Shown here: one piece after another, positions 1 to 5,800 of the stretch | Position numbering within the stretch: the stretch's first letter is position 1 | Layout of the letters: the number at the start of each line of letters is the position of its first letter | Assembly (NCBI GenBank): GCA_039029935.1 | Contig: JBCCFC010000292.1 | Location: 1-11,743 of the forward strand | Origin: G039029935 sp039029935 | Lineage (GTDB): Bacteria; Chloroflexota; Anaerolineae; Caldilineales; Caldilineaceae | Length of the DNA stretch: 11,743 nucleotides | Direction: 5' to 3' | The notes under the pieces: model-generated | What the model was told of the DNA's origin: nothing | What the model saw: the letters and a program-made list of their open reading frames with translations, nothing else | Database searches by the model: none | Program-made: the position numbers and the translations under genes

Positions 1-70
1 GCAAAATGATCCCTTCTATTTCTCCAGAGTCCAGACTTTTTAGATGACGGTCAAATGTGTCATTCCACAC
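1..70 (-). CDS. Possible SnoaL-like protein, N-terminal fragment cut by window edge
   Basis: On the minus strand a frame stays open from an in-frame stop at 76-74 to the left edge. From a GTG at 70-68 it reads VWNDTFDRHLKSLDSGEIEG and on. The pattern F-x-R-H-L-K-S-L-D-S-G-E-I resembles the first helix of SnoaL-like/NTF2-fold proteins (typically ...HL.AL..GDLD..). Only 23 codons are visible. No Shine-Dalgarno sequence precedes the GTG, so the start is uncertain and the gene could be frameshifted or decayed. No function can be given beyond a fold guess; it could also be chance. Confidence 0.25.
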   Translation of the reverse strand, partial: MWNDTFDRHLKSLDSGEIEGIIL

Positions 71-448
71 GATTTAGAGTACACTATTATTTTGTACCAG
101 TACTATGCATGCTTCTGACTAGAGTAAGTCCTGAGAAATTGCTGTTATGGAGAAGGGTATTTTTTACTAAAACGACTCGCAGAAATCTTCATGTCAGAAA
201 TCGTTATTTCAGAGGTTTCGCCTACTTCAAACCGCGTGGAACGTCACATATTGTGGACATTCCATGCAATTCGGAAAACAAAGTATTTTAGCTCATGTTT
301 AATATTTTTATAATTATATGTATTAAGCTGCTTCAATCGTCTTGTACTCATAGTCCGCTCCACATTTCACATATACAATCACCGCCATCATTTACCAATT
401 CATGATACGCTATGACAATCGGTTCATGCAAGTGTGCAGGATACTCTG

Positions 449-457
449 TGGTAAAAT
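449..457 (+). promoter_or_regulatory. Candidate extended -10 element upstream of the 510 gene
   Basis: TGGTAAAAT fits the extended -10 pattern TGnTAnnnT and lies about 53 bases before the chosen ATG. No good -35 hexamer is seen 16-18 bases upstream. Sequence match only. Confidence 0.25.
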
Positions 458-492
458 ATCCGTAAATCCCAACGCGTATCATTCAGTCAATC

Positions 493-500
493 AAAAGGAG
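493..500 (+). promoter_or_regulatory. Ribosome binding site that sets the start at 510
   Basis: AAAAGGAG lies nine bases before ATG 510. The in-frame upstream ATG at 402 has no such site, so the shorter protein is preferred. Confidence 0.8.
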
Positions 501-509
501 TTTTCCAAT

Positions 510-1754
510 ATGCATCACGTACTAACCCAACTGAATAGCTATGCCAAATCACGTGGCTGGCCCTATCAGCTTGATGAAACGCATCAGGCGATCATTACAC
601 CCTATGAGGGAAAATATGGGACGTTCATGGTCGCGCTGCGGATTGTAATGGCGTCAGAAGCTACGCCTGTTTCAATGGTCCTTGCAGAGGCATCGGACCT
701 TATGCAGCTAGAACCACGCTATCAAAAGGCGTTTACGCAATTATCACAGCAATTGCAGTTGCCCGATGAGTTATTTTTCCTCTGCGACCCCAATAGTGGT
801 GATGTGCGCGTCACATATGCATTACCCCTCCCAGAGGCGACTCTGACGCCGTCAATTGATATGAAGCGATTTGATGCAGGGACCAATGCAGTGATTGCCC
901 TTGCTGACCAGTCGCGTCTACTGGTTGAGACGTTGCGGTCTGGCAAACGCGTTTCTCAAGTGGTCAAAAAAGTGCCAAAGTGGTTGAAGAAGCAAATCTC
1001 GGCTCTGGGTTCATCACAGGATACAGTCGCATTGCCTGCATCATCTATCCCAACAAACGCACTCTCTCCAAGCCCACCGCCATCAGTTTCGCCCACCACA
1101 CAAGAGCGCGGTCAAGCCCTCTTTCGTCGTCTCATTGCTGCCGACAATCAGGGCGAGTTTATCCAGCAACACCTCGATGAATTTACTGATGACATGCTGG
1201 TGGTCTTTCAGGAAGCGGCTGACCGTGCCAAGGTGGAGGGGCAGACTGCGTTTGTGGAAAGCACGGAGCGCATGATCGCCGACATCCAGAAGCTGCGCAT
1301 TCAGAGTGACCCTGATGCACGACGACAAATTCAGCATATGCAGCAGCTAGGTAACATCCGCTCATTGGACCATTTGCAACGCGTTGTGGATGACTGGCCG
1401 GAGGTGCTGTCTCAACATGTCAATGGCTTAATCCAGTGGTGGATTGGCACACTGGAAAAGACAGAGGATGCTCGTTCTGAGTTGACGCTCAAGCATTTGC
1501 ACAATCTTGAGGCGTGGTTAGCAGAGGCACGTGAACAACATCCAGATTTTATGACGATTTTTCGTTTAACTGAGATGGATAGTGAAGAAGCGATTCAGGC
1601 ATCTGTGAACGAGATGACGTTCCAAGAAAGAGCATCTCTCTATGTTACATTAGCAGAGCTGATTGACCGCGCAGATAGACGGAACGAAGATGTGTTGGTT
1701 GCGTATTATGAAGAGTTAAGTGAGCAGGTTCGTGCGTGGCAACTGATGGTGTAA
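510..1754 (+). CDS. Two-part protein: YbjN-like N-terminus, Pro/Ser linker, helical modules
   Basis: 414 residues from ATG 510, which has a strong AAAAGGAG site. Residues 1-135 look like a small alpha/beta domain; the stretch around 88-112 (FFLCDPNSGDVRVTYALPLP, then E-A-T-L-T-P) resembles YbjN/type-III-secretion-chaperone-like proteins, in which a hydrophobic strand, an acidic turn and a V-x-Y-x-L-P strand precede a helix. A basic stretch (146-162) and a Pro/Ser-rich linker (about 173-200) follow. Residues 203-263 (L-F-R-R-L-I-A-A-D ... H-L-D-E-F-T-D-D-M-L) recall the short helical modules found before CHAT or TPR domains in Chloroflexota and cyanobacteria; 275-345 may be a second, diverged copy. 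There is no signal peptide, membrane segment or visible active site, so a cytoplasmic scaffold or chaperone-like role is possible but unproven. It stands alone, converging on the importer operon. The domain calls are by eye. Confidence 0.8.
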   Translation: MHHVLTQLNSYAKSRGWPYQLDETHQAIITPYEGKYGTFMVALRIVMASEATPVSMVLAEASDLMQLEPRYQKAFTQLSQQLQLPDELFFLCDPNSGDVRVTYALPLPEATLTPSIDMKRFDAGTNAVIALADQSRLLVETLRSGKRVSQVVKKVPKWLKKQISALGSSQDTVALPASSIPTNALSPSPPPSVSPTTQERGQALFRRLIAADNQGEFIQQHLDEFTDDMLVVFQEAADRAKVEGQTAFVESTERMIADIQKLRIQSDPDARRQIQHMQQLGNIRSLDHLQRVVDDWPEVLSQHVNGLIQWWIGTLEKTEDARSELTLKHLHNLEAWLAEAREQHPDFMTIFRLTEMDSEEAIQASVNEMTFQERASLYVTLAELIDRADRRNEDVLVAYYEELSEQVRAWQLMV

Positions 1755-1913
1755 TGTAACGAAGCTTGTGGAGAAGATGGCCGACTGCGAATTTACAACC
1801 AACTTCCCCACAAACGGACTACAGATTACGCATACGCAGAGTATAACGCAGGCTGTAGCTGATAAGTTTCATTTTATCGGTGAAATTTTTAAGCAATTTT
1901 TTGTAGTGATAAA

Positions 1914-1987
1914 AATAGAGTTGCGGATTTTGGAAGGGCGGATTAGCGTCTAAACCAATCCGTTCTCCCAAAATCCGCAACTCTATT
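1914..1987. repeat. Long hairpin, CGGATT family, copy 1
   Basis: Perfect 20-bp outer arms, 1914-1933 and 1968-1987 (AATAGAGTTGCGGATTTTGG and its complement). After one mismatch the stem continues with inner arms (1935-1944 with 1957-1966: two Watson-Crick pairs, two G-T pairs, then six pairs containing CGGATT) and closes on a 12-base loop. The total stem is about 30 bp. It lies between convergent genes and could act as a bidirectional terminator, but no T-run follows either arm. The layout (outer CGGATTT arm, inner CGGATT arm) recurs at 9181-9265, so it is a dispersed repeat and not a one-off terminator. Confidence 0.85.
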
Positions 1988-2026
1988 CGGGCTATCGCCC
2001 GACGCTCAGGCAGGATGCTTAAGTTA
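1984..2026. repeat. 43-bp direct repeat, copy 1
   Basis: Matches 2037-2079 with one difference (T at 2019, C at 2072) at a period of 53 bp. It contains CGGGCTATCGCCCG (1988-2001), a 5-bp stem with a 4-base loop. Its first four bases overlap the end of the hairpin at 1914-1987. Confidence 0.9.
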
Positions 2027-2036
2027 TTGTAGCAAT

Positions 2037-2079
2037 TATTCGGGCTATCGCCCGACGCTCAGGCAGGATGCCTAAGTTA
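2037..2079. repeat. 43-bp direct repeat, copy 2
   Basis: Second copy, including the CGGGC-TATC-GCCCG mini-hairpin (2041-2054). It ends seven bases from the stop codon of the MalG-type permease gene, so it forms the very start of that operon's 3' untranslated region and may protect or end the transcript. Confidence 0.9.
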
Positions 2080-2086
2080 CTATGGC

Positions 2087-3016
2087 TTACCGGCCACCAA
2101 ATCCAGTCGTCGAAATACCTTCAATAAAGAATCGTTGGGCGAAGAAGAAAACCAGCAGGACGGGCACAACCATTGTCATACTTGCAGCCATCAAGACATT
2201 CCACTGCGTGTGATAGAGTCCTCGGAACATGTAGACCCCCAAGGCCAGCGTTTTCATGTCATTGGATTGCAGATAAATCAGTGGGCCTGCAAAGTCATTC
2301 CATGCGCCGATAAAGGTGAAGATGGCGACTGTGCCCAAGGCGGGCGTGGCAAGTGGTAGGATAATCTGCCAATAGATGCGCCAGTAGGATGCACCGTCGA
2401 TTTTGGCGGCATCTTCTAGCTCAATGGGAATACTCATGAAAAATTGGCGCAGCAAGAAGACAAAGAAGGCTGACCCACCAAAGAGGAATGGGAAGTAGAG
2501 CGGTCGCAGTGTGTCTACCCACCCCAGTTCATTGAACAAGATGTAGGTTGGCACGAGCGTCGCCATCTCTGGCAAAATCATCACCGAGAGAACCAACGAG
2601 AACAGGATATTGCGTCCTGGAAAACGAAGCCGTGCAAAGGCGAACGCGGCCATAGACGAGGTGAGTAGTGCCCCAATCATACGCATGAACACAATGATCA
2701 TGGTATTCTTGAAATAGATGTGGAAGGGCAGCGCGGTTAAGGCATCTGGATAGTTGATCCATGCAAACGGGTTTGGAATCATTTCCGGCGGATACTTAAA
2801 CTCTTGCCCTGTCACCTTGAGTGATGTGGAGACCATCCAGAGCAATGGGAACATAAAGACAATGGCCCACATGATGAGGATGAGATATGTTAGTCCGTTC
2901 ATCACCAATGTCTGACCGGAACGTGAGGCTAAAAAGCCATCTTTCTTACCGTCAGATGTTTTGCTTGATGAAAGTGAAGCGGTTGATGCGCCATGCGCTT
3001 GTTGAGTAGCTGCCAC
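2087..3016 (-). CDS. Sugar ABC transporter permease, MalG type
   Basis: 309-residue inner-membrane permease of the carbohydrate-uptake (CUT1) family; it pairs with the MalF-type permease upstream to form the channel. A Ser/Lys-rich cytoplasmic tail (1-38) is followed by six likely membrane segments near 41-62, 103-128, 137-160, 172-192, 222-247 and 274-296. The ATPase-docking EAA loop is clear at 201-221 (EDAAKIDGASYWRIYWQIILP). The start is GTG at 3016, backed by GGAGGG ten bases upstream; the next Met (residue 39) already lies at the first membrane segment. It is last in a three-gene operon, 43 bp after the permease before it. Substrate unknown. The family is certain. Confidence 0.95.
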   Translation of the reverse strand: MAATQQAHGASTASLSSSKTSDGKKDGFLASRSGQTLVMNGLTYLILIMWAIVFMFPLLWMVSTSLKVTGQEFKYPPEMIPNPFAWINYPDALTALPFHIYFKNTMIIVFMRMIGALLTSSMAAFAFARLRFPGRNILFSLVLSVMILPEMATLVPTYILFNELGWVDTLRPLYFPFLFGGSAFFVFLLRQFFMSIPIELEDAAKIDGASYWRIYWQIILPLATPALGTVAIFTFIGAWNDFAGPLIYLQSNDMKTLALGVYMFRGLYHTQWNVLMAASMTMVVPVLLVFFFAQRFFIEGISTTGFGGR

Positions 3017-3026
3017 CTAATCTTTT

Positions 3027-3032
3027 CCCTCC
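3027..3032 (-). promoter_or_regulatory. Ribosome binding site for the GTG start at 3016
   Basis: GGAGGG on the minus strand, ten bases before GTG. It supports a non-ATG start and translation independent of the upstream permease gene. Confidence 0.75.
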
Positions 3033-3059
3033 AGCATAAGCCTTGTAGACCGAATAAAC

Positions 3060-3998
3060 CTAAGACTCATAATGCACCCATCTTCGGGCAATCAAAAATT
3101 GGATACCTGTCATACCGACAACAATCAAGAACAATAACCACGCCAGTGCAGAGGCGTATCCCATCTTGAAATAGCTCCACGCATTTTTATAGAGATAAAG
3201 TACATAGAAGAGCGTGGATTCGAGCGGCCCACCTTGCCCACCTGTGGCAATAAATGCACTGGTGAAGACTTGGAATGCACCAATCATCGAGACGACCAAG
3301 TTGAAGAAAATCACGGGACTCAACATGGGTACGGTGATGTGGCGGAAGGAACCCCAACGACCCGCTCCATCTAGTTCAGCGGCTTCATAGAGCGAGACGG
3401 GGATATTTTTGATACCCGCCACAAAGATGACCATCTGTGTACCAACGCTAAACAGTGTCACTAGAATAAAGGCCGGTTTAGACCAAGTAATAGACTGGAA
3501 CCAGAGTGGCCCTTTGATACCAACCGTGGCTAACAGTGAATTGACGAGGCCAAAATCTGGATTGAGTAACCAGAGCCAAAGGATGATGTTGGCGACACCG
3601 GGGACGATGGATGGAATGTAGAGGGCTGTGCGGAAGAAGTTCTGTCCGCGAATCGGGCGTGTCAACAAGATCGCGGCCCACAATGCCTCAATCGTGTTTA
3701 ACGGAACACCGATCATGACATAGTAGCCTGTGTTCCACAACGATTTCCGCATCAAAGAGTCTTGAAAAAGCCGTTCCCAATTGGCAAGACCGACCCAAGG
3801 CGCCGTCACCAGATCATATTTGGTAAACGATAGATAGAGAGAGGCGATCATGGGGCCAGCGATAAAGGCAAGAAAGCCAATCGCCCACGGCAAAATAAAA
3901 ATATAGGCCCAAATATATTCAGTCCACGATAAACCTGGGTTGCGGATGCGTTCAAATAACGATTTGGATTTGGGTGCTGGAATTGCGGTTGCGGCCAT
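3060..3998 (-). CDS. Sugar ABC transporter permease, MalF/UgpA type
   Basis: 312-residue CUT1-family inner-membrane permease, partner of the MalG-type protein encoded downstream. It has a short basic N-terminus (1-28), then hydrophobic segments near 29-56, 90-113, 127-146, 174-196, 226-249 and 283-304. The EAA loop is at 205-224 (EAAELDGAGRWGSFRHITVP), matching the consensus EAA---G---------I--P for contact with the cytoplasmic ATPase. The ATG at 3998 follows a modest GAGG 11 bases upstream. The gene starts 109 bp after the binding-protein gene, with a long stem-loop in between. It is shorter than E. coli MalF, lacking the extra membrane segments and large periplasmic loop, as is usual for UgpA-like members. 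No ATPase gene is adjacent. Confidence 0.95.
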   Translation of the reverse strand: MAATAIPAPKSKSLFERIRNPGLSWTEYIWAYIFILPWAIGFLAFIAGPMIASLYLSFTKYDLVTAPWVGLANWERLFQDSLMRKSLWNTGYYVMIGVPLNTIEALWAAILLTRPIRGQNFFRTALYIPSIVPGVANIILWLWLLNPDFGLVNSLLATVGIKGPLWFQSITWSKPAFILVTLFSVGTQMVIFVAGIKNIPVSLYEAAELDGAGRWGSFRHITVPMLSPVIFFNLVVSMIGAFQVFTSAFIATGGQGGPLESTLFYVLYLYKNAWSYFKMGYASALAWLLFLIVVGMTGIQFLIARRWVHYES

Positions 3999-4030
3999 TG
4001 TTGGCGATACCTCGTTTTGTCCAGTAGGTC

Positions 4031-4097
4031 GGTAATCGGTAGGTCGGTAGGTCAGTATTCGGTTACAGATTACCGACCTACTGACCTACTGATTACC
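4031..4097. repeat. Long stem-loop of GTAGGTC units inside the importer operon
   Basis: Arms of 27 bases (4031-4057 and 4071-4097) around a 13-base loop pair at 24 positions by Watson-Crick rules; the other three are G-T or A-C. Each arm is built from short tandem units (GGTAATC, GGTAGGTC, GGTAGGTC, AGTA). A further AGTAGGTC unit precedes the left arm at 4023. It lies just after the stop codon of the binding-protein gene and before the permeases, where intercistronic stem-loops commonly lower downstream expression or stabilise upstream mRNA (the malE-malF arrangement). The tandem-unit build suggests a dispersed repeat recruited to this place. Confidence 0.85.
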
Positions 4098-4107
4098 AAA
4101 CAATAAA

Positions 4108-5523
4108 TTACAACGTATAGCTTGGTGGAATCTCACCATTGTCCAGCAAGTACTGAACATCCTGACCCATTGCTGGGCACGCTTCTTCTGGTGACATCGC
4201 TACTTCTGGATTGTACATCAGGTCATAGTAGTGACCGATGATGTCCCATTGCTGACCCCAATACTCTGTGATTGGCTGGAGACGTGCATATTCGAGTGCA
4301 TCGTTGTAGACCTGCTCGTTCTGTGGCGATTCTTCATTGGCACCAAAGTATGGACCTTCTGCAATCGAAATCTTGGCAGAACCATGACGGCCTTCCTTGG
4401 CGGTCAATTCCAGTTTCCAATCGCTGGCTTCAAACTTCACAACTTCCCATGCCTCATCTGCATGTTCCGTTTGTGGGCTGATGGCTGTACCATCCCATGT
4501 TTGGCGTGTACCACGTTCGCCCGTGGCTGGGTTGATTGGCACATGCAAGAAGTCCCATGACTCAGCAAAGTCTTCACCTGCATCGTAGAATGGACGACGA
4601 CCCCAAGGACCATTCATCTGCATTGCCAGTTTGCCAGAAAGTAATAACTCAGAGCTTGACATACCTGTCAATTCAACACCTGTAACAGATGTGAGACGAT
4701 GCGTATGGATGATGTCCCATAGCCATTGATGTGCGACGATTGATTGTTCTTCACCCAGTAGACATGTGGCCTTGTCCGGTGTGAAGTACTCAGCATCCAG
4801 TGTCCAGACATGTGGCATGTTATAAACGCCGCCCGGCCATGGGAAGAAGGCAGTATTGATGCTACCATCTTCATTAACGTCAGCGATTTGCTGACCGATT
4901 TCAATAAAGTCATCCGTCGTCCAATCCCAACCATTGTTTTCTGGGAAGTCAACACCTGCTGCCGCAAAGACATCTTTGTTGACAATCCACAGGATACAGC
5001 CACCTGTGCTTGGAATGGCCCACTGGTCGCCCTCACCAAAGACACCACTGCCCGTGTCATACTTGAAGGTTTCCCATGTGCCAGGATAGAATTCGCTTTG
5101 GTTAAAGTTTGCGGCATCAATTTCCAAGTAAGATTCCAGGTTCAGATAAATGCCACGTTTGACGTTGAGCAAGAATGGCTCATCCTGTGTGCGGAACACG
5201 TCTGGCATATCGCCAGAGGCCAGCATCAGGTACAATTTTTGGTCATAGTCTGGATAGCTGTAATGTTCAATGGTGATGTGTGGATTTTCTTCCAAGAATG
5301 GTTCGTAGTTGGGTGGTTGCTCGCCAGGAACAACACCTTCGCCCCATTGAGTAAATTCCAGAACAATGGGTTCTGTGGAAGGAGCCGCGTCGCCGCCACC
5401 ATCAGCAGGTGCACCTGGAGCGGCTGGCGCACAGGCCGCAATCACAGAGCCAAAAGCTGCCAACGCACTGACTTTGGCCGTTGATGTCAAGAAACTGCGT
5501 CGAGACATGCGTGAGTTCATCAT
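4108..5523 (-). CDS. Sugar ABC transporter substrate-binding lipoprotein, first gene of the operon
   Basis: 471-residue extracellular solute-binding protein family 1 member, of typical family length. The N-terminus has a twin-arginine-like motif (SRRSFL, residues 7-12), a hydrophobic stretch and a lipobox I-A-A-C ending at Cys31. An Ala/Pro/Gly/Asp linker (to about 48) follows, so it is probably a lipid-anchored binding protein outside the membrane. The mature part starts with V-L-E-F-T-Q-W-G and contains Y-D-Q-K-L-Y-L-M-L-A-S-G-D-M-P-D-V-F, the usual family-1 motif after the first beta strands. Many Trp and Tyr residues suit sugar stacking; the sugar itself cannot be read. ATG 5523 (followed at once by a second ATG) has AAGGAGA seven bases upstream. 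It leads the operon and is divergent from glgX. Confidence 0.95.
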   Translation of the reverse strand: MMNSRMSRRSFLTSTAKVSALAAFGSVIAACAPAAPGAPADGGGDAAPSTEPIVLEFTQWGEGVVPGEQPPNYEPFLEENPHITIEHYSYPDYDQKLYLMLASGDMPDVFRTQDEPFLLNVKRGIYLNLESYLEIDAANFNQSEFYPGTWETFKYDTGSGVFGEGDQWAIPSTGGCILWIVNKDVFAAAGVDFPENNGWDWTTDDFIEIGQQIADVNEDGSINTAFFPWPGGVYNMPHVWTLDAEYFTPDKATCLLGEEQSIVAHQWLWDIIHTHRLTSVTGVELTGMSSSELLLSGKLAMQMNGPWGRRPFYDAGEDFAESWDFLHVPINPATGERGTRQTWDGTAISPQTEHADEAWEVVKFEASDWKLELTAKEGRHGSAKISIAEGPYFGANEESPQNEQVYNDALEYARLQPITEYWGQQWDIIGHYYDLMYNPEVAMSPEEACPAMGQDVQYLLDNGEIPPSYTL

Positions 5524-5552
5524 ACGATTCTCTCCTTAGTATTAAGTTTATA

Positions 5553-5591
5553 TTGTACAGTATCGATCAAATTTGCCATGATTCTGTACAA
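5553..5591. promoter_or_regulatory. Spaced inverted repeat TTGTACAG ... CTGTACAA, candidate operator
   Basis: Perfect 8-bp arms at 5553-5560 and 5584-5591; the arm centres are 31 bp apart, close to three helical turns. Each arm contains the palindrome TGTACA, so this could be two sites for a dimeric repressor on one face of the DNA. It lies 16-68 bases upstream of the binding-protein start and overlaps a candidate -10 for that gene. TTGTAC half-sites occur in some GntR-family sugar operators (for example AraR), but no regulator gene is present here. Confidence 0.4.
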
Positions 5592-5785
5592 AAATGAGCA
5601 AACTAAACGATTAGAAATATATCTGACTAGCTAATATATATACTAGATTCAACGCAGATTGTCAAACGACGAAACTGATGGGAACACGTCTGATATCAAA
5701 TGAGAATGCATCGTATACAAGATTCCCTGTATGATGAAGCGGAACATGTTAGAATCCATCATTAACCTTTTATTTTACTTGACGC

Positions 5786-5791
5786 AAAGGA
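5786..5791 (+). promoter_or_regulatory. Ribosome binding site for the TTG start of glgX
   Basis: AAAGGA nine bases before TTG 5801. The protein read from this TTG begins 12-15 residues before the CBM48 signature, as expected for the family, which supports a TTG start. Confidence 0.7.
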
Positions 5792-5800
5792 TAGATTCTA

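Larger units (their letters stand above)
71..509. other. AT-rich intergenic stretch without a convincing gene
   Basis: No frame here looks coding. A 78-codon plus-strand frame at 55-291 has no ribosome binding site, odd composition and no recognisable motif. An 8-bp direct repeat (CAGAAATC at 180-187 and 195-202) and a very A/T-rich run at about 298-330 are the only visible structure. The right end must hold the promoter of the gene at 510. Confidence 0.5.
1755..2086. other. Repeat-rich convergent intergenic region
   Basis: This 332-bp gap separates two converging genes. It has a 61-codon plus-strand frame (1768-1953) with no ribosome binding site, which runs into the hairpin and is judged spurious. 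From 1914 on it is almost entirely repeats: a long hairpin, then two copies of a 43-bp direct repeat. Transcription from both sides probably ends here. Confidence 0.7.
5524..5800. promoter_or_regulatory. Divergent promoter region between importer operon and glgX
   Basis: 277 bp, AT-rich (notably about 5625-5648), must hold promoters for both directions. A minus-strand TACAAT (5557-5552) could be a -10 for the importer but overlaps the left half of the inverted repeat at 5553-5591. On the plus strand TGTTAGAAT (5747-5755) fits an extended -10 about 46 bases before the glgX start. Neither has a good -35. The shared region suggests, but does not show, joint control. Confidence 0.5.

Noticed and set aside
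55..291. 78-codon plus-strand frame
   Set aside because: No ribosome binding site, no domain or motif, unusual Cys/Phe/Arg-rich composition, AT-rich non-coding surroundings.
402..509. Upstream in-frame start adding 36 residues to the 510 gene
   Set aside because: No ribosome site before ATG 402, while ATG 510 has AAAAGGAG at ideal spacing; the extension also contains the candidate -10.
1768..1953. 61-codon plus-strand frame after the 510 gene
   Set aside because: No ribosome site, and it runs through the left arm of the long hairpin repeat.
1984..2079. CRISPR array
   Set aside because: Only two repeats with a 10-base spacer, no Cas gene; the units are longer than typical repeats and the spacer is far too short.
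4810..5484. 224-codon plus-strand frame opposite the binding-protein gene
   Set aside because: Shadow of a well-supported gene on the other strand; composition rich in Trp/Cys/Phe with no motif.
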